From Pseudeuparius sepicola (taxonomy: Eukaryota; Arthropoda; Insecta; Coleoptera; Anthribidae): a stretch of 64,000 bases of DNA. Of this stretch, positions 11,801 through 23,800 are shown one piece after another (within the stretch, counting starts at the first letter, position 1; each line of letters begins with the position of its first letter). The position numbers and the translations under genes were made by a program. A model generated the notes under the pieces. It did not search any database. It had not been told where the DNA came from and saw nothing but the letters and a program-made list of their open reading frames with translations. The DNA lies in contig OY987306.1 in the NCBI GenBank assembly GCA_963920635.1, positions 33,423,453 through 33,487,452 on the forward strand. Reading direction: 5' to 3'.

Positions 11801-14800
11801 TCTATGTCCTCAAATTCAGTTATGTTTGATCATTGGGTCTAGCTAAAATGTTTAAAGGGTTATCCATCACAATTTTGCCAACTTAAAATGGCAGACCCAT
11901 AGAAAGTAAATTTTTAAAAAATCACAAAAAGATAAAATAAAAAATTGACTTACCTTCACAAATAAAATCTACTTTAACTGTCGTGCTAAGAATAGGCTTG
12001 CAAGATACACCCGGTATAGGGCAGACTCCACAAAATTTCGGCCTAAATCTTTTTCTGCTGCGACAAGGACCAAACCTCAGAAACACTGCCGAACTGAGCC
12101 TATGGGTAGCCTTGCATTCATGTCCTCTCTGAAAAAAATACAATTAAAATTATTATTTATTAAGCTATACAATGCATATGGGACTTTTTTTTATTAATTG
12201 CACAACCAAAATACAGACATAAAGTTGTGCCTGTTTAAGAATCATATTAGGTGCACTTAGAATGGTTGCAAGTTAAACAGCATACAGGGTAGGTAAAAAA
12301 ATATAAAAATTGCACAAGAGTGAAGTACCCTTATTTCAAAAAATTCAGCAAAAGCATTGAGTAAAGTAATAATTTTACTCAATGGCAAAAGTTTATTAAG
12401 AAAAGTTGTTTAGAATTAAAAGCTATGCCTAAATACCAAAACATAGCCTCCTAAGAAAAACATATTTCGTCAATTAATTTCCACAGTTTCTTAATAAACA
12501 TTTCAAATAAAAAGTTTGCACCTCAAATGAGAGTTTTTAATATACACATAATCATTGCCAATGTTTTACCTTGTTCAGAACATTTTTTGCGAAATTTTAA
12601 AGTTTTGTAATATCGTTGCAACAAACATATGAAGTTTGTGATTCCCTAAAAAATTAAAATCTAAGTTAATTTTACAAATATGCTTGAATTTTAACAAAGT
12701 TATGCGAGATTGATATAATTTCGATTGATTTATGAAATTGTTGAGGGTGAATATTAAAACAATTTTTTTAGGAAATTATATTAATGTTTTTCAAAAAAAA
12801 AATATTTCTTTTTCTGAGGAGGCCATGTTTAGGTATTTAGGCATAACTTTTTAATTCTAGACAACTTTTCTTAATAAAATTTTGCTGAATTTTCTGAAAT
12901 AAGGGTACCTACTTTACTCATCTTGTACAATTTTTATATTTTTTGACCTTCCCTGCATGCTGTTTGACTTGCAACCATTCTAAGTGCGCCTAATATGATT
13001 ATCGAACATGCACCAACTTTCGGGAATATTTTTGTATTTTCGTTGTGCAATAATTATTAATAAAAAAAATCCCATATGTTGCACAATTAAATGACCACAC
13101 TGTATATTCTTTAAAATTTTCCTGCCAAATCTTCTAAATATTTTCTGCGTCACACGCTGTAACTAGAAGAAAGCTAAGACGCACAAGCGCATATTAAAAT
13201 ATAGGCAACCAACAATGACTATTCGGTGCTTATCCCAATTCGCAATTTTGACATACAGTGTGACCCATTTGTTTTGGGGTCAGTCTGTAAAAAGTGTATC
13301 AATCGTGCGATTTGGCTGATTTTTTTTTTAAATTGTAGAGCTCGATGAACTGCACATTTTGAACAAAAATTGCCTGGTTCGCATAAAATCCAAAGCCTAC
13401 TATGACCGTTTTTATGAGCAAAATTTTAAGAAACCATATTAGCGTTTTTTTTTTGAAAAAATCTGTGTGCGCCAATGGATTGAGCACCCCTCGAAATGGG
13501 TATGTACAAAATTTCATCAAAATATTTCAAGTAATAACGATTTTGTAGAAAAATTAAAAATGCAGCCAAGGTACGTCTTTATTTTCAAAAATTCAAAGTT
13601 GGCCATGGAAAATAATTGAATTGTTTACTTTTATTAAGTGTCAAACTGTCTAAATTGAGTTCAGAAATTGTTTGTGCTCAATACAATTAATTATCATAAT
13701 TATGGAATATTTAAGCATAAGAGACAAAATAGAAATTGTTCGACTCGTGGGCGACAACGAGCGCTCGGCAGCAGAAGCTGCGGCCGAATTTAACAATAGA
13801 CACCCAGGTAGATCAGTGAGTCGAAGTACTGTACAACGTATAAACAATATTTTTGATGAAACTGGATCGATTTCTAAAAATTTATTAAAAACTAGGCAAA
13901 ATGGACGCCGTGGACTTGTTGAAAATAACAATCAAATTCTGCAATACTTTAGTGACAATCCTCGAAATAGTGTTCGAACGGCTAGTTTAGACCTTCATAT
14001 ACCCAGAGAGAGTATAAGGAGATGTTTGAGACAAAACAAAATAAAACCGTTTAAGCCAAAATTTTTGCACACCCTGGAACCAGGAGATGAGGAGAGAAGA
14101 TTAGAATTTTGCTATTGGCTGCAAGGTGAATATCTCCATAATGGCAACTTTTTAAATGAAATTTTATTCACCGACGAAGCCACGTTTACTACAAATGGTG
14201 TAGTATCAAGTCAAAACTGCCGTCACTGGTCAGCTGAAAATCCAGAGTTTATAATAAATGCAAGGAGACAATATTCACAAAAAATTAACGTTTGGTGTGG
14301 AATACTACGCGACAGAATAATTGGCCCATTTTTCTTTGAAGGGAATTTGAATGCGGCTGGCTTCTTGAATTTTCTAGAAATTGAATTTAGAAATGCTTTA
14401 GATGAGTTACCATTAAGATACCGTTTAAATTTAAAGTTACAGTTAGATGGCAGTCCTATTCATAATGCTCGTTTAATCAGAAACTGGCTAGATAATAATT
14501 TTGAAAACTGTTGGATAGGGCGAAATAGTAATTTCTGTGAGTGGCCACCGAGATCTCCGGACTTAACTCCTTTAGATTTTTTTCTTTGGGGTACACTTAA
14601 GCAAAATGTTTATAAGTCAAGACCCCCTAATTTACAAGAACTGCAAGCTAGGATAAACCGTAGTTGTGAGGAAATTACTCCACAGCAAATACGAAATGTA
14701 ATTTTGAATGTACGCAAGAGGAACGACAAATGCATTGTAGAAAATGGAGGCTTGGTAGAAGTTACAAAAATTTTATAATTTTAATTGTTTTTATGTTTTG

Positions 14801-17800
14801 TGTTTATAAGCATAAGGTTGTATTATTACAATTCAATTATTTTCCATGGCCAACTTTGAATTTTTGAAAATAAAGACGTACCTTGGCTGCATTTTTAATT
14901 TTTCTACAAAATCGTTATTACTTGAAATATTTTGATGAAATTTTGTACATACCCATTTCGAGGGGTGCTCAATCCATTGGCGCACACAGATTTTTTCAAA
15001 AAAAAACGCTAATATGGTTTCTTAAAATTTTGCTCATAAAAACGGTCATAGTAGGCTTTGGATTTTATGCGAACCAGGCAATTTTTGTTCAAAATGTGCA
15101 GTTCATCGAGCTCTACAATTTAAAAAAAAAATCAGCCAAATCGCACGATTGATACACTTTTTACAGACTGACCCCAAAACAAATGGGTCACACTGTATAA
15201 ACAATCTTGTCACCCTCAAATGGTGGTGTTTCCGGTGATTCTCCGCTTCGACTTCGTCCAGACATCTGCGAATTTGACATAACCTCGTTTCGGTGGCCGG
15301 TTGACATTTCGCGTTCAAATTCGACCTTCTGGATGACAGGCCTGAACCGCATTGGCTACTGCACGGCGACCACCTCGAAAATTGGGGTTCACATGACGGC
15401 GGTTGTTCGGCTGTAATCAAAAATGAAAGTGCAATCGCAAAATTATGTAAAATCGTTGACTGACACGTATTAATAAAGACTGCTCACGGCTGTCATCTGT
15501 CATGTTTGACAGTTCTCTGGCTCACCATGCGCTTCCCGGAGACAAAACACAATGCAAAATACATTGTTGACCACAGGCGCCATCTACTTTCCAGGACATG
15601 AAACTACAGCCGTGAGAAGTCTTATTAATACGTCAGTCAACGGTAAAATGTTGACATTACAGTTTTAGAAGAAATTATAAAGGGGTTAGGTAAGTATTAG
15701 AAAGCAAATCAATTTTAAATTAGCCTTTTGTGCATAAATATATTATATTCCTTTGCTCAAATGTCCAAGTTCTTCGAAATTATTACTATAGCTATAACAG
15801 TGTATACTGTGACTTTACCTCGTTTAATCAAGTTTTTCAAATTTTAACAAAAAAATTAAAACCGACTTCAAAAATTTGCCCGTATGCACACTCCACTAAA
15901 GATTAAAAAAAAATTAACAAAAAATAACATCGACTTCACAAATTTGCCCGTATGCACATTTCAATTAAAATTTTAGAAATATTTTTCTCTTTCTACATTG
16001 AGTTATTTTTGGATTTGGTGACAGTCAAGGCAAGGAATTTAAATCTATTTAGATATGAATACAGGGTGTCCCATTTTGGGTGTTTTCCTCAAAAATCTCG
16101 GTTATTATTAAAGCTAGAGGGTTGCGGTTTTCACGTCACTGTACTACTTTTTTGAGAGGAATTTGGTGGACCAATCAGATTTTAGATAAGTTTTATAGTT
16201 TCCGCGCATTGGCGCAGGCCTGAAATTTTCGATTTTTTGGAAACCTCTCTCCTGACTACAACTTATATATATCGACAAATTTAATCAACTATTTTTATAG
16301 ATTTTTTGGCGTAGAATCGAATGGAATAATTAGTTTTTTGGTAGCGTTAATAGTTTTTGAGATATGAACCAAAGTTTTATTTTTTTTTAATGGAAACCAT
16401 AGTTCATATCTCAAAAACTATTAACGCTACCAAAAAACTAATTATTCCATTCGATTCTACGCCAAAAAATCTATAAAAATAGTTGATTAAATTTGTCGAT
16501 ATATATAAGTTGTAGCCAGGAGAGAGGTTTCCAAAAAATCGAAAATTTCAGTCCAGCGCCAATGCGCGGAAACTATAAAACTTATCTAAAATCTGATTGG
16601 TCCACCAAATTCCTCTCAAAAAAGTAGTACGGTGACGTGAAAACCGCAACCCTCTAGCTTTAATAATAACCGAGATTTTTGAGGAAAACACCCAAAAACA
16701 CCCAAAATGGGACACCCTGTACATCATATCCTACATACATTATAACTTACTGTCACCGACTCCAAAGATAACTCAATTTAGAAAGAGAAAAATATTTCTA
16801 CGGGCAAATTTGTGAAGTCGGTTTGAATTTTTTTTTTGTTCTGGATAATAAAAAAAGAATCATCGAAATTGGTTCAATATGAAATTTCATCCCCTATTTG
16901 TCCACCCTTAGGGGTGGAATTTTTTCTTCAAATTTAAATGGGACCATTCTGTAGGTAAACCCTTTCAAATAAAAAAAATAATTGTACAAATCGGTTTATA
17001 AATAAAGCAGTTCTGGGGTAACAAACATAAAAAAAAACATACAACCGAATGTATAACCTCCTCCTTTTTTGAAGTCGGTTAAAAAAAGCGGCACATTTCT
17101 GTATAGTATAAACGTTATTATTATCTTACTGCCTCAAGACCCGAAATCCCAAATTTCCAATTTCTCCACAAATTTGCGACAGATGTAAAGAAATTGTCAC
17201 TCATTATTTCAACGCAAATCTTCCTGAAGGCCCCTCAAGGGCCACGGCAATTTACATCCCTCCTCCAAATACAGGCGGAACAAAATGCCATAGAGCTAAG
17301 AGCTGTGTACCGTCTAACTAGAACTGCACCAACCGATTTGTTGCAACAGTCACATTTTTTTGCATTGCCTTCTTTTTGCCTAGCCACGCGTACTACTCTG
17401 TCGTGGTACGGTCGCTTCGCAGTGTTGCTATGGTAACGTCGTTAGACGCGGTTAAAACAGTCTGTGCCTATCTGGAATCTAGTTTTCGGGTAGAGTTCTA
17501 TCTTCTTGTTAGAGGTGTGTAGACATTTCCTCTATAATTATGACATCAGAGATCTGAGTGGTTGAGGATGTTATTATCGTATGAGCCTTAATGTAGGGTG
17601 AACTCATATTAATTAATATCATGGCAGAATCACATAATTAGAACATGTCAAATTTGTGTCATTTTACGTAGTAAAAAAGTATAATTTAAGCGAGTAGCCT
17701 TGTAAATAATGGACTGGAAGTTTAAAATTAATTTTTTAAGCGATTTCATAACATTGATTTTTCTTGAAATCGGCACTGAAGTAGCCCATTATTGTACGAT

Positions 17801-20800
17801 TTTTTCAATAAGTAGGCCTTGGCGAGATGTAAACATCAAACGTCAGACGCGGAGCCATCGCCCGTCAAATGTGACCAAATATTCAAATCCCGGCCAATAA
17901 AGGACCATTTAACTGTTCGTACACATTGCGAAATTGTTACCTATAGCAGAGCAATCTTTCAGTATAAATATTTCAGAAGGTTTGAATAACAATCTATTTT
18001 TCATGGAGGCTGCACAACAGGCGGCAGTTTGGAGTTTCTGTTGGGAAGCGCCGTGCCTCGTCATATACTTGACCTATAGGTGGAGCGAGCGTCAAAGTCA
18101 AGCAATTTTTTGCCTAATAAAACATTTTTTTCCGATTAAAAAATTATAATATGTACCTCGGCACTGGAGTTCTTTTATGTGGTTTATTTGCCTCCGCCAG
18201 ATGCCTAAATCACACATGAATCATAAAAAGTTGAACTTCAGTGCCTTGGTACATAAATAACTATTTTACACTAACTTTTCAGAGCAAAATAAATACTTAT
18301 ATTTAATAACAATAATAATTTATCAAACTTCCTAAACAAAACGAGAACGCTTATCGTAGAATCTAGAAAATCCCCCCCAGGCACATTGTAGTGGTATTTT
18401 CGTGCTTGTAATAATAAGTCCATTCACTTGCAAATTCCCTGTTTCCTTATTCCGGATTATTGATCGTCTTAGCGTTGGATTTTAAAAGGAAGTGCAATTT
18501 CTAGTGCTATGCTTGCAGGTTTTACGCTGGCAAATGGTTTTGAAGCTTACGAAAGATTGATGGTAACGCCTTTGTTTCTAACAAGGATTCCTTTCGAGAA
18601 AATAACATCATCGCGATGCCACTACCCTCTGCGGTTGTAAAATGCGACTTTCGACACCCCCACATCCCTAGATGTGCCCCTATTTGCTGCCCTTGTATTT
18701 TTAAAGGGTTACGAGGGGTCGATGAGAGGTCCAGATTGTGGATAAGGGTCGTTTTTTTTCGAGGGTGTTGTAACCGATGCGGGTTTATTTGGGGCAGGAG
18801 GAGTTTGTGGAACAAAAAACAGGTGTAAAAGAATGTAAATTGAGGTGTAAAAGGATGTAAACTGCATGAGGAAAGTGATGCGCGGTGCTCTGGATTCCGA
18901 AAGGTTGTTGACCGCAGAGACCTCAGTATGTGCACTATCACTCGAGCGTGAACCAGTGGCGCTAAAAATGTTTCTTAATGCAACAGCAATTTTGTGATTA
19001 AGAAAAAACCTCATCAAAGTTACACACATCATAAAGAAAGATACGGACGCAAATAAGTGGGTACAAATTTGTCCAGTTTCATCTGGGCTATCACAATTTC
19101 TTCTTGTAATGTTAATTACCTGTTTGACTGTCACACATCCATTCTCTACAACATTGTCCTGGTAGTTCTACCAGCCTGGGATGTTGACATGATCCTCTCG
19201 GTGAGATGTGCTCCTGAGGGCACAGAGAGGAGCATCCGTATGTGCCATTCTGCAACGAGAAATGACTTTATAGATGCAAGGTGGGAGAAATTAATATATA
19301 TACAGTGTCCTCCAAAAAGATCGCTCCATAGGGGGGAAATTTTTAATTAACGTTTTATTTTGAAATTTAATTTTCGGGTTGCCTTTTGCTTTAAAAAGGA
19401 TGAAATGACCCACTCAAACGTGGTCATGTGACTTTTGTTATCTGTCAAAAAATGACATTTAAAAAATATATCGCCAAAAATGGGTTTAGTTGTTAAAATA
19501 TCAAAATATCAAAATCAAAAATATCAAAATTTTACGTAAGTGTACCAAATTTGAACGCTCTACTAAAATATTTAGTTTTTTTATGAAATTTCCGAAAATT
19601 TTAAAAACTCGAAACTTGGTAAAAACTATTTTATATCACTACCTTTATTATTCTATTAATTTTTTATTACTAATTACAGATAAGAATAGGTATTTTTCAA
19701 AAGAAAATGATATTTACGCTTTAAAATTCTGTTATGTTTGTTGCAAAGTTGATGTACCGTCTAGCATTTGGGGTATAAATTTAGTTTCATTACGTTTAAC
19801 AGTTCTAAATTGATGCCAAAATAATAATAAATTAAAATATCATCAAACTATTTTACGTATCTAAGCAAAATTCTTGACTTTTATGGAACAAATAATTATT
19901 ACCTTTAAGCGTTGACTGACGTATTAATAAGACTCTCACGGCTATAGTTTCATGTCCTGGAAAGTAGATGGCGCCTATGGCCAACAATGTATTTTGCATT
20001 GTATTTTGTCTCCGGGAAGCGCATGGTGAGCCAGAGAACTGTCAAACATGACAGCCGTGAGCAGTCTTTATTAATACGTCAGTCAACGCTTTAAGTTTAA
20101 TTTCACATTAATCGATATTGATGAGTATAGGCCATGGAGAGAATAGAAGGAAATGTTTTTATTCGACAGTTGTTTTTATCACCAAAGTACCGCAGTAGAC
20201 TTGAATATTTACCAAACTAGTTGAGATATTTATGTCAAATTTGGTACACGTTATAACGGCATGGGTTAGCATAAAATCTGTCAATATCAAACACCTTGTA
20301 CAAACCAGTGGCGTAGAAGTGGGTAAAGAGTACAATAATTGTTTTTAGAAAAAATGAATCACCTTGTGTAGTCATAAAATGTAATGATTCTCTCATATAG
20401 ATTTCAATGGTAACATGTATTTTAAAAGAAATGGCTTGTGGCATATGGGACAAAATGCTTTGGTAATTGGCAACACCAAACTAGTTTCCAATATCTAATG
20501 GAAATTGTGTATGGGTCCTTCGGAGGTGTGCAGACCACGACAGGTACCTGTTTCGGGCTTGTTGGCCCTCATCAGGCAGACGTAGCGCACCTCAGCCGAA
20601 AAGACCCAAACACGTTGGCTTAGTGGAAAAGGAACTAGTATAATGCGGTGAGCATTTACCATCCAACGCCATCTAGCTGGTACTGCCAAAACCAAAGCAA
20701 TGTGAGTGTGTATATATCGACCGGTCGATCGACATATAAAATGAACTCGGCAAAGCGGCGCGGCGCGGTGGAAAAAAACCAGAAGAAGCATACATACTGA

Positions 20801-23800
20801 TTTCTATATATTTCATATATATTATATATATTTCTATATATTAGAAGATACTCGGTGATGAATCAAACGAGTTTCTTGGCCCCCGTATGTATGCTTCTTC
20901 TGGTTTTTTTCCACCGCGCCGCGCCGCTTTGCCGAGTTCTTTTTATATGTCGATCGACCGGTCGATATATACACACTCACATTGCTTTGGTTTTGGCAGT
21001 ACCAGCTAGATGGCGTTGGATGGTAAATGCTCACCGCATTATACTAGTTCCTTTTCCACTAAGCCAACGTGTTTGGGTCTTTTCGGCTGAGGTGCGCTAC
21101 GTCTGCCTGATGAGGGCCAACAAGCCCGAAACAGGTACCTGTCGTGGTCTGCACACCTCCGAAGGACCCATACACAATTTCCATTAGATATTGGAAACTA
21201 GTTTGGTGTTGCCAATTACCAAAGCATTTTGTCCCATATGCCACAAGCCATTTCTTTTAAAATTATAATGGGGACACTAAATATTCATTCTGTGTAACAT
21301 GTTATTCTTCTAAAACTTACGATTTCATTATTAAATACAACTATATAAAACAGGGAAAAACGCAAGCAATTAAGAGAGTGATAAAGCGTAGCGATTCTGT
21401 GTAGCAAATTATATGATTTTTTTTTAAAGCAGCGCTGCAGTCAAGTCATTAATTAACGGGCTTTAGAAATTGCGTGTAGTTTCTGAATGCTTGCACCGGG
21501 AATCTAAAAGCAAGCAGCCATGCCGTTAAAGTTAAATTATTTTACTATGGGAAAATTATATGGAACTTTGTTTTGTAAATTACTGGCATAGACGCAACAT
21601 TTAATATTGTGAAGACTAAATGAACACAACATCATGATTACGGAATTTTGAGATAAAATATGTATAAAGCCTCAGTTGGCTATACAGGGTGGTACACTTT
21701 TAAGGGACTACACTGTAAACAGGCGATAGATGTTCAAAAAAGTTACAGGGTGTTAAGGTTTTAAGAAATATGTGGACTTTGTTGAATATTTAGTTTGGTA
21801 AATATTCAATAAAAATCAAGTGCGGTTATCTCAGGTAAGATTATTCCTGGTCGTTTTCCTGTATGCTTTCGCTAAAGTTATATATGCTAATAAATCGGTA
21901 AAAACTTCAACAAGTTAGCCATTTGGCCATATTGTAGTCGCTTGAGTTTTTAAGAACTCCCGAACTTTGCTCTTGACTTGAGCAGTTCGAAATTTTATAG
22001 GACTCCACCCGCTTCTCCAGCAACGAGTTTTCCTTCAACTGTTTTCTTATAATACTGAGGGGAAAAGTTGTAACGTCCTTAGGCCTAATGGATTGTAAAT
22101 ATCAACGTAACGTAAACGTACCAGTGACACATTACGCGTTTTTAGTATAGATTTTTCAACTGTCTTAATTGAAGACAAGTTAAGATAATAATAATTTAGA
22201 AATATTTCAAGTTTTTGAGATTTTGGTTGGGCTGTCAGCTATTGGCTTATGGTTATGCTAAGCAATGCCTGACATAGGTGTCAGTCACTGGGAAAATCAC
22301 AAGTCATGCAAAAATGATCTCTAAAGTCTCTAACAATAAATGGTGTACAAATTTCAAGTCAATGGGTTAAATATTTCCAATGCCTGACACCTCTGTCAGC
22401 CATTGGCTATAGAATGTGTCAGCTATTCGTCACATTTGGCTCTGACTATGGTAGACCTCGGAGTACTGTCTTCAAAAGCATCAAACAATTTATAAATTTG
22501 TCACTCAACGATTCTGAGCCAATATATTCTTCTTGTCGAAAGTGCTGAACACGACCAATAACTTCTATTACAATCTTTACAAGTTTTCCATGTCAAATTA
22601 AATTTAAGTAGGTAGGTATTCAAAATAAGTTCAAATATGTATATATAGTTAAGAATTGACTCTATAGAGAATTTATGCCGTTTGTCATTTCAGGGGAAGA
22701 AAAAAACAGTATTTTTAGAAAAAAAGAGAAATATAGGGAGAAGAAAAGAGGGAGGGAGAAGAGAAGAACAGTAACTAGAAAACAGATAGAAAATATTAAT
22801 TGAGCAAAAAAAACAGTTGGAGCTAAATAAAATGGGAATACATTTACGAGAATCGATATTATCATAGAAAAATAAAAGAAATAGGTAAATAAAAGCGAAC
22901 ATTATTTTGAATAACAACGGTTACATATGAACAAATAACAATTTCCAAAATTGGAAATCCAAAGTTTTCTACTCAAGAATAAGTTACTATAATATGTTCC
23001 ATATATGTTTTCCTTTTTAAAAATTGCTGTGAAAATTTTTATAGGGTGTAAGGTTTTCGGCTTATCAGATTCAGGCTAAGGGTCTAGTCAAAAATCACTA
23101 TGTCAGCTAATGGATAAAAAAATATAAATGTTAAAATATTGTTTACAAATAATGTATTGCGGATTTGATTTGGGCTGTTGGCAATTATTTCCAGTGATGT
23201 CTCCTACTTACTCCATATTAAGAATCATATCATAAATGCGCCAAATTGATTTTTATAGATTAAAATTTGATAAAGCGATACCTAAAAGGCGTCAGGCACT
23301 GGTAAGTTTACTTTATATTTTACGTAAATTCCTTCTGATGATTGAAAAAATACCATGGTTATCTAGGCACACAAGTTTCATTGCTATCAATGTGAAAAAC
23401 TTAACAGCTCAGCGGAGAGAGTCTTCTATTCCTCACGGGCAAACCTCCTGGTCCTCATAAAATAATAAAACAAAGCCAGAGGGAGCGGAAAAGTGACAAA
23501 ATAATTGGAGGGGGTTTCTCCCCCCTCCAAAACCACTTCTCCCTTTTGTGGGTGAGATCCAGGATTTACGAACAGTCGTAAAATACCCCGCATTTCCGTC
23601 TTGAAATAGGGTTTAAAAGATTCAAGCGGTTTTTGGGGTTGAACAATATATTTTACAACCATATTTTAAAGGCGAAAACATGTTTACTTTGATGTCACTC
23701 CATTTAACTCTGATCGTGGCATTGATTACAACAACTTTACTCTCCTAGTAAAGGAACGATAATTTAAATAGTTCATAATCACATTGGCCAAGCTGCGATA

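Larger units (their letters stand above)
20419..21263. mobile_element. Near-perfect 379-bp inverted repeat carrying two hammerhead ribozymes
   Basis: Left arm 20419-20797 and right arm 20885-21263 are reverse complements with one mismatch noticed (near 20739), separated by an 87-nt AT-rich spacer. The arms are GC-richer than their surroundings and each contains a hammerhead motif plus the palindromic word CGACCGGTCG. No protein frame of note. Paired or inverted terminal repeats with hammerheads are known from Penelope-like elements and from small ribozyme-bearing retroelements (retrozymes); no reverse transcriptase is present here. Which class it belongs to is inference. Confidence 0.85.

Noticed and set aside
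13299..13520. Conserved minus-strand frame of 73 codons, repeated at 14883-15152
   Set aside because: It lies within the two mariner terminal inverted repeats and is read twice only because the repeats are mirrored.
18522..18941. Minus-strand frames that could be an extra CCN linker exon between VWC and TSP1
   Set aside because: Exons 4 and 5 already join in phase through a split Ala codon; the frames here show no conserved cysteines and no well-phased acceptor and donor pair.
20438..21244. Several frames of 61-110 codons in the ribozyme arms
   Set aside because: They occur in both arms by symmetry, match no known domain and overlap the ribozyme core; non-coding is the simpler reading.
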